A DNA stretch of 16,308 bases. It comes from Aeolococcus sp035552595. GTDB taxonomy: Bacteria; Chloroflexota; Dormibacteria; Aeolococcales; Aeolococcaceae. A program made the position numbers and the translations under genes. Positions 1 through 7,052 of the stretch are shown here, piece by piece. How positions within the stretch are numbered: position 1 is the stretch's first letter; every line of letters begins with the position of its first letter. The notes beneath the pieces are model-generated. The model was not told where the DNA came from, made no database searches, and was given only the letters and a program-made list of their open reading frames with translations. The stretch is from the NCBI GenBank assembly GCA_035552595.1, contig DASZKZ010000061.1, positions 1 through 16,308 of the forward strand, read 5' to 3'.

Positions 1-1149
1 TATGGAGACTGGCTGACCACCGTCGCTCTCCTGGTGGTGCTTTTTGAGGTCACCCACAACCCGGCTGCGCCGGCGGGTTACATGCTCGTCAGAGTGGCTC
101 CGCGCGTGTTGGGGCCCTGGCTCGGCGGTCACCTGAGCGACCGGCTATCGCCGCGGCTGGTCATCGTGGCAACGTCCTTGCTTCAAGCGGTCCTGACCGC
201 CTCCCTCATCCTTTCGCACCAAGCGGGGTTGATTTGGGCGATCTTCCTCGCTGTGGGCCTGGCGCAGTTCACTGGGGCCCTCGGTCGGCCCAGCATGGGA
301 GCCGCGCTTCCCGGGCTGGTTAGTGAAGAGGACCTGCCCCGCGCCAACGCAACCTTCGGCCTCCTCTTCAGCACGAGCATCTTCGTGGCCCCGGCCGTTG
401 GCGCGGTGCTGCTCCTCCATGTTGGGCCAGATCCTCTGTTCGCCATCGATGCGGCAACCTTTGCCATCGCCGCGGTGTTGATCGCGACGCTTCCGAGGGC
501 GGTGCCTCGCGCAGCCAGGGACTCAGCCCAAAGAGAAGCGGACCACGGGGCGATGCGGCTTGCGTTGAAGGAGCCGGGCGTCCGGATGGTTGCCGTGGCG
601 AACTTCGCCAGCGGACTGGTGGTCACGGTCACTCAGGCCCTCCTGGTTGTGGCCGCCCACGAGCGCTTCGGCGGCGACGCTGCCGTGGGCTACCTGTACT
701 CCGCAGTCGGGGCAGGCGGAGCACTCGGCGGCCTGATCGCTCTTCGATGGATCCCTCAACGCTCCTGGACGCGGTTTGGCGTGTTTCTCGCCATCACCAT
801 CGAGCTCGTCGCCACCGCGGGCTTCAGTGCGTCGACGGCGGCGCTTGTCGCACTGCTGGTTCTCGCCCTCAGCGCCGTAGCCGGAAGCTCCATGGACACG
901 TGGGGCATAACCGAGATCCAGCGCCAGGCCCCGCCGGGTTTCATAGGACGCTACAACTCGATCATCTTCATCTCGTTGTATGCAGGCATGCTCGTCGGCG
1001 CGCTCTGGGCGCTCGGCACCGCGTCCGTGCTGCACTGGGACGTGGCCATCCAGGTCGCGTGCGCCGCCATGCTGGTCCTGGTCGGCACCGTATGGATTGC
1101 CCGGGGCACCGGCACGGGTTCAACCACCGCCGGACACGAAGAACGCTGA
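1..1149 (+). CDS. MFS transporter, MFS_3/EntS-like, 5' truncated by window edge
   Basis: The frame is open from base 1 and stops at TGA 1147-1149. It begins with residues YGDWLTTVAL, which resemble the end of the first helix region of MFS_3-type exporters, so the true start lies upstream of the window. The GTG at 34 is only the first in-window start codon. The visible 382 residues include the loop signature LGGHLSDRLSPR after helix 2, the usual MFS cytoplasmic motif, and many hydrophobic helices expected of a 10-12 helix carrier. Homologues export small hydrophobic molecules, drugs or siderophores by proton antiport; the substrate here is unknown. Its stop lies 8 bp from the convergent doxX-like stop. 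Codon use looks somewhat richer in A/T than in the genes further right (by eye), so recent acquisition is possible. Confidence is high for the family and low for the substrate. Confidence 0.88.
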   Translation, partial: YGDWLTTVALLVVLFEVTHNPAAPAGYMLVRVAPRVLGPWLGGHLSDRLSPRLVIVATSLLQAVLTASLILSHQAGLIWAIFLAVGLAQFTGALGRPSMGAALPGLVSEEDLPRANATFGLLFSTSIFVAPAVGAVLLLHVGPDPLFAIDAATFAIAAVLIATLPRAVPRAARDSAQREADHGAMRLALKEPGVRMVAVANFASGLVVTVTQALLVVAAHERFGGDAAVGYLYSAVGAGGALGGLIALRWIPQRSWTRFGVFLAITIELVATAGFSASTAALVALLVLALSAVAGSSMDTWGITEIQRQAPPGFIGRYNSIIFISLYAGMLVGALWALGTASVLHWDVAIQVACAAMLVLVGTVWIARGTGTGSTTAGHEER

Positions 1150-1157
1150 GATTGCGC

Positions 1158-1529
1158 TCAGCTGTCCTCTGTCAGCGCGTAGCTGAGGAGGCCACCGATC
1201 AGGCCGACATTCTTGTTGAAATGCACCTGGTGATTGCGCCGCATGGCCGGGTCTGACTGCTCCCAGTACCGGTGGGCGACATATGTGGTCGGCACCAGGG
1301 CCGCGGCCAGCCCCGCGGCGGCCAGACGTGGCTTGATCCCCAGCGCCAGTGCGGTGCCGCCCACCACCATGGAGGCGCCGTTGAGGCGCACCAGCAGCTC
1401 GGGTTCGGGGAACGGCAGGCTCTTGGCCACCAGGTCAACGCGAGCCCCCGGATTGGTCATGACGCCGTAGCCCGCGCTGATGAAGATCCAGGCAAACGCC
1501 GCGCGCGCGATCAATCGTAGAAAGCTCAT
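1158..1529 (-). CDS. DoxX family membrane protein
   Basis: A 123-residue integral membrane protein with four predicted helices (about residues 4-24, 48-64, 68-88 and 106-119). The pattern of a first helix ending in SAGYGVMTNP, then RLNGASMVVGG and LGIKPRLAA, matches the DoxX/DoxD-like family. Members are linked to redox stress handling or to quinone-associated membrane functions; the role here is unknown. I chose ATG at 1529-1527 because AGGAGGG lies 8-9 nt upstream, although the frame stays open to 1946. The longer N-terminus is Arg-rich and does not look like a DoxX protein. A -10-like TACGAT (minus strand, 1569-1564) lies at a sensible distance. The gene diverges from the dodecin gene and converges on the MFS gene with an 8-bp gap, leaving no room for a separate terminator. 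Confidence 0.82.
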   Translation of the reverse strand: MSFLRLIARAAFAWIFISAGYGVMTNPGARVDLVAKSLPFPEPELLVRLNGASMVVGGTALALGIKPRLAAAGLAAALVPTTYVAHRYWEQSDPAMRRNHQVHFNKNVGLIGGLLSYALTEDS

Positions 1530-1563
1530 GCAGTAGTCCCTCCTATCCATCTGACGGGCGTCC

Positions 1564-1569
1564 ATCGTA
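1564..1569 (-). promoter_or_regulatory. Candidate -10 box of the doxX-like gene
   Basis: The minus strand reads TACGAT, matching TANNNT. It would give a leader of roughly 28 nt containing the strong AGGAGGG ribosome site. No convincing -35 hexamer is visible. This is a pattern match only. Confidence 0.35.
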
Positions 1570-1595
1570 GCCAGACGGGCGCCTCTGCTCCGTAT

Positions 1596-1610
1596 CAGCC
1601 GGTACGGCTG
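1596..1610. promoter_or_regulatory. Inverted repeat in the doxX/dodecin divergent region
   Basis: Perfect 6-bp arms CAGCCG and CGGCTG separated by GTA lie in the 123-bp region between the divergent doxX-like and dodecin genes. It sits upstream of the doxX -10 candidate and about 45 bp before the dodecin start, so it could be an operator for either gene. Short GC-rich repeats also arise by chance. Confidence 0.3.
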
Positions 1611-1652
1611 CGAGAGAATGCGAGGCCTCGTCAGACGTGTGGAGGAAATCTG

Positions 1653-1871
1653 ATGGCCGATTCCGTCTATCGCGTGACCGAGCTCGTTGGTGTCAGCACC
1701 GAGTCCTGGGAGGACGCTGCCCGCAGCGCCGTCGAGACAGCGTCGCAAACGCTGCGCGACCTCCGCGTCGCCGAGGTGGTCAAGCTCGACATGACCGTCG
1801 AGGAGGGCAAGATCGCCCGTTTCCGGGCACGCGTCGCGCTCTCCTTCAAGTACGAGCCCGGCACCGTCTAG
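1653..1871 (+). CDS. Dodecin family protein, calcium-dodecin-like subtype
   Basis: A 72-residue protein matching the dodecin fold over its whole length: a short strand with YRVTELVG, one long helix (residues about 17-36), then two strands ending in ALSFKYE. Dodecins form hollow dodecamers; many store or buffer riboflavin, FMN or FAD. Flavin-binding dodecins have a Trp in a segment like HLDWFEV that stacks on the flavin. The matching segment here reads DLRVAEV, without Trp, and the N-terminal part STESWEDAA resembles the calcium dodecin group (for example M. tuberculosis Rv0379). I therefore infer a non-flavin or altered-ligand dodecin. The ATG has GGAGGA about 7 nt upstream. It stands alone, with about 115 bp before the next start. 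Confidence 0.9.
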   Translation: MADSVYRVTELVGVSTESWEDAARSAVETASQTLRDLRVAEVVKLDMTVEEGKIARFRARVALSFKYEPGTV

Positions 1872-1882
1872 GCCAGGCACGC

Positions 1883-1899
1883 GCCGGAGCGCCCCCGGC
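1883..1899 (+). terminator. Weak GC hairpin downstream of the dodecin gene
   Basis: GCCGG and CCGGC arms enclose a 7-nt loop, starting 12 bp after the dodecin stop. There is no T-run after it, so it is a poor intrinsic terminator. It may be chance in GC-rich DNA. Confidence 0.22.
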
Positions 1900-1987
1900 A
1901 AGGCGAGTCCGTCAGGACATGCGCGCAATCGGTACGAGCGACGCAAAATCGCCCAGAGTGGTTTCGGCCCGCATGGGAGACGAGCAG

Positions 1988-2917
1988 ATGACGCACAGCA
2001 TTCGCCGCGGCAGCTTCCGCAGCCGAGGTCAGCGGCTTGCGTACACCATCCACGGGACCGGAGACCGCCCCTTCGTGCTCCTGCCCGGCCTTCTGCTCCC
2101 CGCTCGGATGAACACTCCGCTGGCGGCGCACCTGGCCGAGCGAGGCCACCGGGTGATCCTGCTCGACCCGCTCGGCCAGGGGGAGTCGGCCCGCCCCATG
2201 GACATGTGGCGGTACTCGATGACCCAGTTCGCGCGCGACGTGGTCGCGCTTCTCGACCATCTCGGGCTCGACCAGGCGGTGGTGGGGGGCACCTCTCTCG
2301 GCGCCAACATCACGCTCGAGGTCGCCTCGCTGGCCCCGGAGCGGCTGCGCGCGATGGTGGTGGAGATGCCTGTCCTGGACAACGGTCTGGTGGCCAGCGC
2401 GATCACCTTCGCGCCACTGCTGGTCGCCGTCACCCTGGGAGGGCGGCTGATGCGCGTGGTCTCCAGGCTGGCACGGCTGATCCCCTCATCGCGGACACCC
2501 TTCAACCTGGACATCCTGCTCGACGGGGTGCGCCAGGACCCGGGACCGAGCGGGGCGCTCCTCCAGGGGGTGTTCTTCGGCCGCACCGCCCCGCATCGCG
2601 AGGAGCGGCGCACCTTCACAGCGCCCGCCCTGGTGATCGGCCACCACCGCGACCCCGTCCATCCCTTCTCCGACGCCGGCATGCTCTCCCGGGAGTTGCC
2701 CAACGGCCGCCTCATCGAGGCCAGCTCGATCCTGGAGATGCGGATGCGCCCGGACCGCCTCTATGGCGAGATCGACGCCTTCCTCGACCAGGTGTGGGGA
2801 CCACGGATGCGCCTTGTCCAGCGCCGCCGGGCGCGCCCCACGGCCCCCTCGACCCGGCGCACCGCTCAGAGGCGGGCCGCCGCGGGGACGGGGAGAGCAC
2901 GGCGCACGCGCGCCTGA
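1988..2917 (+). CDS. Alpha/beta hydrolase fold protein with apparent loss of the catalytic His and an Arg-rich tail
   Basis: A 309-residue cytosolic protein with the alpha/beta hydrolase core: oxyanion-loop region FVLLPGLLLP, the strand and turn VILLDPLGQGES, a nucleophile elbow GGTSLGAN with Ser103, and a likely acid residue Asp222 in GHHRDPVHP. The histidine normally found near the C-terminus (as in GxGHxxxxE.P) is not seen. The aligned stretch EASSILEMRMRPDRL has Glu250 about where His should be, before the usual final helix ending AFLDQ. Either a different residue completes the triad or the protein is not a classical hydrolase. Residues about 274-309 are a basic Arg/Ala/Thr tail, possibly disordered or nucleic-acid binding. 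ATG 1988 is preferred because GGGAG lies 8 nt upstream; an in-frame ATG at 1973 has no ribosome site. The substrate is unknown. Confidence 0.85.
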   Translation: MTHSIRRGSFRSRGQRLAYTIHGTGDRPFVLLPGLLLPARMNTPLAAHLAERGHRVILLDPLGQGESARPMDMWRYSMTQFARDVVALLDHLGLDQAVVGGTSLGANITLEVASLAPERLRAMVVEMPVLDNGLVASAITFAPLLVAVTLGGRLMRVVSRLARLIPSSRTPFNLDILLDGVRQDPGPSGALLQGVFFGRTAPHREERRTFTAPALVIGHHRDPVHPFSDAGMLSRELPNGRLIEASSILEMRMRPDRLYGEIDAFLDQVWGPRMRLVQRRRARPTAPSTRRTAQRRAAAGTGRARRTRA

Positions 2918-2948
2918 CCGGCCGGCGAAGGGCCGCGAACCAGGCCGG

Positions 2949-2954
2949 TATCCT
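2949..2954 (+). promoter_or_regulatory. Candidate leaderless -10 box of trpS
   Basis: TATCCT ends 9 nt before the GTG start of trpS, with no Shine-Dalgarno between. The same arrangement occurs at tyrS, the FNR gene and, with 7 nt, the S51 gene in this window. Confidence 0.42.
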
Positions 2955-2963
2955 TCGGCGGTC

Positions 2964-3998
2964 GTGTCCACCACCCAACCCGCCGACATCCTCCCGCCGC
3001 GCGGCGAGCGTCCCCGCGTGCTCAGCGGCATCCAGCCGACCTTTCAACTCCACCTCGGCAACTACCTGGGCGCGCTGCGGCACTGGGTTCGCGAGCAGGA
3101 CGGCTACGACAGCTTCTTCTGCATCGTCGACCTGCACGCCCTCACGGTGGTTCCCGACCCCGAGCTGGTGCGCAGCAGCGTGCTCGAGCTGGCGGCTCTC
3201 TACCTGGCGTGCGGGCTCGACCCGGAGAAGAGCGTCATCTTCGTGCAGTCGCACGTCGCCGCCCACACCCAGCTGGGATGGATCCTGGAGTGCCACACCC
3301 CGCTGGGATGGTTGGAGCGCATGACCCAGTTTCGAGTCAAGGCCGGCACCGGCCGGGAGCGCGAGCGCGTCGGCGCCGGGGTGCTCACCTATCCGGACCT
3401 GATGGCGGCGGACATCCTGCTCTATGACGCCGACCTCGTTCCCGTCGGCGACGACCAGCGGCAGCACGTGGAGGTCTGCCGCGACATCGCCCAGCGGATC
3501 AACAGCCTGCGCGGCGAGGTCTTCCGCCTCCCGCAACCCCTGATCCGCGCCACCGGAGCGCGGGTCATGGGCCTCGACGATCCCACCACCAAGATGAGCA
3601 AGAGCACGGCCCTGACCAAGCCGGGCCACGCCATCCTCCTGCTCGACCCCCCGGACACCGTGCGCCGCAAGATCGCCCGGGCCACCACCGACAACAATCC
3701 CGCCGTCGTCGAACCGGTCGGCGCCGGGGTGGGCAACCTGCTCGACATCCACGCCGCCATCAGCGGCACCACCCGAGCCGACACCGTCGCGAAGTTCGAA
3801 GGCGCCAGCTACGGCGCCCTCAAGGCCGCCGTGACCGACGCCGTCAACGAGGTGCTGGAACCCGTGCAGCGTCGCTACCGCGACGTCCGCTCCGACGAAA
3901 CCGGCCTGCGCAGCGTCCTGCACCGCGGTGCCGAGCGTGCCGCCGCCGTCGCCGGCCCAACCCTGCTGCGCGTGCAGCGTGCGGTCGGACTCCGCTGA
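2964..3998 (+). CDS. trpS: Tryptophanyl-tRNA synthetase
   Basis: A class I aminoacyl-tRNA synthetase that charges tRNA-Trp using ATP. Its 344 residues are the usual length for bacterial TrpRS. The N-terminal Rossmann part shows SGIQPTFQLHLGNYLGAL, where HLGN (residues 30-33) is the HIGH-type signature. The second ATP motif TKMSKS is at residues 209-214. Other family features include LTYPDLMAADILLYDAD and VPVGDDQRQHVE. GTG 2964 is chosen because it gives the family length and lies 9 nt after a TATCCT box; upstream codons in the frame look unlike protein. The stop TGA overlaps the apparent CTG start of the next gene by 4 bp, suggesting translational coupling. It converges, through that gene, with the tyrosyl-tRNA synthetase gene. 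Confidence 0.96.
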   Translation: MSTTQPADILPPRGERPRVLSGIQPTFQLHLGNYLGALRHWVREQDGYDSFFCIVDLHALTVVPDPELVRSSVLELAALYLACGLDPEKSVIFVQSHVAAHTQLGWILECHTPLGWLERMTQFRVKAGTGRERERVGAGVLTYPDLMAADILLYDADLVPVGDDQRQHVEVCRDIAQRINSLRGEVFRLPQPLIRATGARVMGLDDPTTKMSKSTALTKPGHAILLLDPPDTVRRKIARATTDNNPAVVEPVGAGVGNLLDIHAAISGTTRADTVAKFEGASYGALKAAVTDAVNEVLEPVQRRYRDVRSDETGLRSVLHRGAERAAAVAGPTLLRVQRAVGLR

Positions 3999-4531
3999 GC
4001 TTCACCATCGCGACCCCGATCCCGCACCAGCGCCCGCCGCTGATCGGCGTCTGCGGCACCTCGCGCGACGACCCCACCACCGATGCGCTGGCGGAGCGCG
4101 TCGGGCATCTGATCGCGTCGCGGGGCGGCATCGTGGTCTGCGGCGGGCTCGGCGGCGTGATGGCGGCGGCGGCGCGCGGAGCCGCCGGGGCGGGCGGGTT
4201 CAGCATCGGCCTGCTCCCCGGCGACCGTGCCGACGACGCCGCGGTCGACGTGTCCCTGGCCATCCCCACCGGGATGGGGGAGATGCGCAACGCTCTGATC
4301 GTGCGCGCCTGCCCGGTGATCATCGCCATCGGCGGCGCCTACGGCACCATCAGCGAGATCGGCCTGGCGTTGCGCAACCGGCGCCCGGTCATCGGGCTGG
4401 ACACGTGGGAGATCCGCTCGCCCCATGGCCGCGGTCCGGACCCCGGGGTCCGGCGGGCCGGCAGCCCCGATGAGGCGGTGGACCTGGCGTTCGCGGCGAT
4501 CGACAAGGCGGCGGCGAGCTCGCGGCGCTGA
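3995..4531 (+). CDS. TIGR00725/LOG-like Rossmann-fold protein, apparent CTG start
   Basis: A 178-residue protein of the SLOG superfamily. The first beta strand and glycine loop are PPLIGVCGTS (about residues 14-23); then follow CGGLGGVM, TGMGEMRNALIV and GGAYGTISE, the last matching the PGGxGTxxE-type motif of LOG/lysine decarboxylase-like nucleotide-processing proteins. Related LOG enzymes cleave nucleoside 5'-monophosphates to the free base; for TIGR00725 relatives the reaction is not settled, so none is claimed. No ATG, GTG or TTG occurs in frame before the first strand. The only near-start is CTG 3995, which overlaps the trpS stop as CTGA. Starting at GTG 4133 would remove the whole first Rossmann strand. 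The gene converges on tyrS with a 9-bp gap. The family is fairly sure; the start is uncertain. Confidence 0.8.
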   Translation: MSFTIATPIPHQRPPLIGVCGTSRDDPTTDALAERVGHLIASRGGIVVCGGLGGVMAAAARGAAGAGGFSIGLLPGDRADDAAVDVSLAIPTGMGEMRNALIVRACPVIIAIGGAYGTISEIGLALRNRRPVIGLDTWEIRSPHGRGPDPGVRRAGSPDEAVDLAFAAIDKAAASSRR

Positions 4532-4540
4532 CGGCGGCGC

Positions 4541-5677
4541 TCAGCGGCGGGGCGCCAGGGCGGCGTCCACCTCCTCGAGCATGGCGGCCACCTCCGGCCG
4601 GGCAAAGTGGGCACGCGCCGGCTCGAGGCGGTCGATGAGCCGCGCCGCCAGCGCGGTCTTGGCGTCCCCCGGATGGAGGTCGCCTCGACCATAGGCGCCG
4701 GCGAGCTCCGCATAGGTGTCGAAGGTGATGGGACCGCCGTTGGCCTGGCTGCGCTCGATCCGTACCGGGGCGCCGTCGAGGGCGAAGACGAGCTGCTCGA
4801 ACCAGTTCAACACGGGGTTGAACCGCGTCTCCTGGGGAGGGCAGAACGCCTTGGCCACCCGGCGCCTGATGGTGTCGGGGTCGTCGTGGACGAACACCGC
4901 CGACGAGGGGTCGGACTTGCTCATCTTCAACGTCGACGCGTCGACGTCATCGGGGAGCGGCCACACCGATGGCCGGCGCAGGCCGAGCAGCAGGGGATGG
5001 TGGACGGCGGCCGGCTTGATGGTCTGTCCCTCGCTGTCGGTGAGCCGGTTGGTGCGGATCCTGGTGGCCACGTCGCGGGCGATGACGTGCGCCTTGCGCT
5101 GCTCGGTGCCGGCGTGGGCGAGGTTGATGCCCTGGGCGAAGATGTCAGCCGCCTGCATGGCCGGATAGATGAGCTTGGCGAAGTCCACGGAGTCGCTCTG
5201 ATCGCGACCCAGGATGCTGATGCTGCGCAGCATCCGCGCCAGCGTCGTGTTGCGGCTCACCTCGATGACCGTGGTCCAGTAGTCGGGCTGGCTCTCGTAC
5301 AGGTCGGTGCCGAGCACGAAGTGGACGCGGGCGGGGTCGGCGCCGACCGCGAGCAGCGACGCGCGCATCGCCTCGGTGAAGTAGCCGGTGGCGATGCGCC
5401 GGATCACCTCGCGGTCGCCGCCGAGCTTGTCGTTGATCCAGGTGTGCCAGTCGGCGAGGAGGACGTGGCAGTCGATCTCGGCGTCCAGGAAGTCGCGCAC
5501 CTTGCCCATCGACACCAGGCCGGTGCCGAGGTGGACCTTGCCGGAGATCTCGAAGCCGATGTAATGCCGGATGGGTGTCGGTGTTCCCAGGAGCTCGAGG
5601 AGATCGCTGCGCCCCATCACCTCGGCGGTGTTGCGCTCGATGAGCGCCATGCGAGCGGCGGGACTGAGGGGGGGCAC
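4541..5677 (-). CDS. tyrS: Tyrosyl-tRNA synthetase, archaeal/eukaryotic type
   Basis: A 378-residue class I synthetase charging tRNA-Tyr. The order of motifs follows archaeal TyrRS rather than the usual bacterial enzyme: ALIERNTAEV, HYIGFEISGKVHLGTG (HIGH-like HLGT at 49-52), VLLADWHTWIND, LIYPAMQAADI, GTEQRKAHVIARD, and KMSKS at 251-255. The C-terminal S4 RNA-binding domain of ordinary bacterial TyrRS is absent; the protein ends after a short helical region. GTG 5677 is used because the in-frame stop lies 15 nt upstream; ATG 5650 is an alternative that still keeps the catalytic core. There is no ribosome site. TAGACT, which begins with the stop codon of the upstream MFS gene, lies 9 nt before GTG. 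It is last in the S51-MFS-tyrS run. Confidence 0.93.
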   Translation of the reverse strand: MPPLSPAARMALIERNTAEVMGRSDLLELLGTPTPIRHYIGFEISGKVHLGTGLVSMGKVRDFLDAEIDCHVLLADWHTWINDKLGGDREVIRRIATGYFTEAMRASLLAVGADPARVHFVLGTDLYESQPDYWTTVIEVSRNTTLARMLRSISILGRDQSDSVDFAKLIYPAMQAADIFAQGINLAHAGTEQRKAHVIARDVATRIRTNRLTDSEGQTIKPAAVHHPLLLGLRRPSVWPLPDDVDASTLKMSKSDPSSAVFVHDDPDTIRRRVAKAFCPPQETRFNPVLNWFEQLVFALDGAPVRIERSQANGGPITFDTYAELAGAYGRGDLHPGDAKTALAARLIDRLEPARAHFARPEVAAMLEEVDAALAPRR

Positions 5678-5686
5678 GGACGACGC

Positions 5687-5692
5687 AGTCTA
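5687..5692 (-). promoter_or_regulatory. Candidate leaderless -10 box of tyrS
   Basis: The minus strand reads TAGACT, 9 nt before the GTG start of tyrS. Its first three bases are also the stop codon of the MFS gene, so the match may be partly forced. No Shine-Dalgarno is present. Confidence 0.33.
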
Positions 5693-7045
5693 GAGACTGC
5701 CCGACTCCGCCGGATCCACCGGCCGCCCGGCGCGGAAGCTCCAGAAGCGGGGCAGGAGCGCGCTGAGCGCGACACACCCCGCCACACAGAGGACACCGCC
5801 GCTGACCACCGAGGCGCGCACCCCGGCGAGGGCGCCGACAACCCCCGACTCGAGGTTGCCGAGCGCGGGCCCGGAGGAGTAGCTGATCATCTCGATGCCC
5901 GCCAGCCGGCCGCGCATGGCATCGGGGATGGTCTGGTTCCACAGGGTCGTGCGGAAGATGCCGCTGATCATGTCCGCGGCTCCGGCAGCGGCCAGCGCGA
6001 TCAGCGCCAGCCAGAGCCAGGGAGCCAGGCCGAAACCCGCGATCGCCACACCCCAGGCCGCTGCCGCCAACGCGATGGCCCGGCCGTGACGGCGCACCGA
6101 CCTGGTCCAGCCGCTGGTGAGGGTGGCCAGCAACGAACCCACGGACGGCGCCGTATAGAGCAACCCGAGCACCGCGGGACCGCCGAAGGCCAGCGCGATC
6201 TGCGGGAACAGCGCCATGGGCATGCCGAAGAACATCGCGTTCATGTCGACGAGGTAGGAGCCGAGGAGGTCCTGGCGGCGCGAGGCGTAGCGCAGCCCGC
6301 TGAGCATGGCTCGCAGGTTCACCCCCTCGGCGTTCGGCGCCGGAGGAACAGCCCGCATCAGGCTGAGCACGGCCAGCGAGATGACGAACGTGGCCACATC
6401 AACGCCGTACGCGGCGGGCAGGCCCGCGGTGGCGATGATGACTCCGGCGAGGGCTGGTCCGGCAACCTGGCCGAGGTTGCCGCGGAGCGACTCGAGGGCC
6501 GCCGCCGAGGAGAGCTTGTCGCGGGCCACCAGGCGAGGCACCAGGGCGTCGAGCGACGGTCGCTGCAGCGCGTCGAGCGCGGCCGCCACGCCGACGGCCA
6601 CGAACAGCACCGCCAGCTGGGGGTGCGGCACCACCGCGTTGACAACCAGTGTGCCGACCACGGCGCAGAGACCGAGCTCGGTCAGCCGGACCATGCGACG
6701 GCGGTCGACGGCGTCGGCGAGCGCGCCACCCACGAAGGACATCAGCACGATGGGCGCCAGCTCGGTCAGGCTGACCAGCCCGACGACCAGCGACGAGTTG
6801 CTGAGCGTGTAGGCCTGAAAGGGGATGGCCACGTAGGTGATCATGCTGCCGGCGTAGGACACCGCCTGGCCGATGAAGAGGAGGCGGAAGTCGCGCGATT
6901 GCCGCAGCGGTGAGGTGTCGACGGCAACGGTGGTGGCCGCCCGTCGCAGCGCGGATCCATGCGCGCGCTCCGCTCCGACACCGGCCGCCGGGTCGCCCAG
7001 CGGGTCGGGCGTGGCGCGCGTGCGTGGCGGGATGTCCTCGGACAT
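5690..7045 (-). CDS. MFS transporter, MFS_3/enterobactin-exporter-like
   Basis: A 451-residue inner-membrane carrier. After a polar N-terminal tail of about 45 residues, the core begins SRDFRLLFIGQAVSYAG, the typical helix 1 of MFS_3 exporters. It continues with VGGALADAVDRRRMV (loop 2-3 signature) and a mid-protein repeat, with about 12 hydrophobic helices in all. The tail of the second half, with DMISGIFRTTLWNQTIPDAMRGR, is characteristic of the family. Relatives export siderophores, macrolides or other small molecules; the substrate is unknown. ATG 7045 is used because it lies 7 bp after the S51 stop and begins a sensible polar tail; the frame is open further upstream but overlaps the S51 gene. 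No ribosome site is evident. Cotranscription with the S51 gene and tyrS is likely. The transporter at 1-1149 is the same broad family but not a close copy. Confidence 0.9.
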   Translation of the reverse strand: MSEDIPPRTRATPDPLGDPAAGVGAERAHGSALRRAATTVAVDTSPLRQSRDFRLLFIGQAVSYAGSMITYVAIPFQAYTLSNSSLVVGLVSLTELAPIVLMSFVGGALADAVDRRRMVRLTELGLCAVVGTLVVNAVVPHPQLAVLFVAVGVAAALDALQRPSLDALVPRLVARDKLSSAAALESLRGNLGQVAGPALAGVIIATAGLPAAYGVDVATFVISLAVLSLMRAVPPAPNAEGVNLRAMLSGLRYASRRQDLLGSYLVDMNAMFFGMPMALFPQIALAFGGPAVLGLLYTAPSVGSLLATLTSGWTRSVRRHGRAIALAAAAWGVAIAGFGLAPWLWLALIALAAAGAADMISGIFRTTLWNQTIPDAMRGRLAGIEMISYSSGPALGNLESGVVGALAGVRASVVSGGVLCVAGCVALSALLPRFWSFRAGRPVDPAESGSL

Positions 7046-7052
7046 CGGGCGA

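Noticed and set aside
1530..1946. N-terminal extension of the doxX-like frame up to 1946
   Set aside because: It overlaps the dodecin gene in antisense and lacks DoxX features; a strong ribosome site marks ATG 1529.
4532..4540. Bidirectional terminator between the LOG-like gene and tyrS
   Set aside because: Only 9 bp lie between the stops, and no clear hairpin with T-run is seen across the junction.
4607..6913. Long plus-strand open frame of 768 codons
   Set aside because: It runs antisense to tyrS and the MFS gene, is rich in His, Gly, Arg, Gln and Glu without any fold pattern, and both opposite-strand genes match known families well. It is a GC-rich shadow frame.
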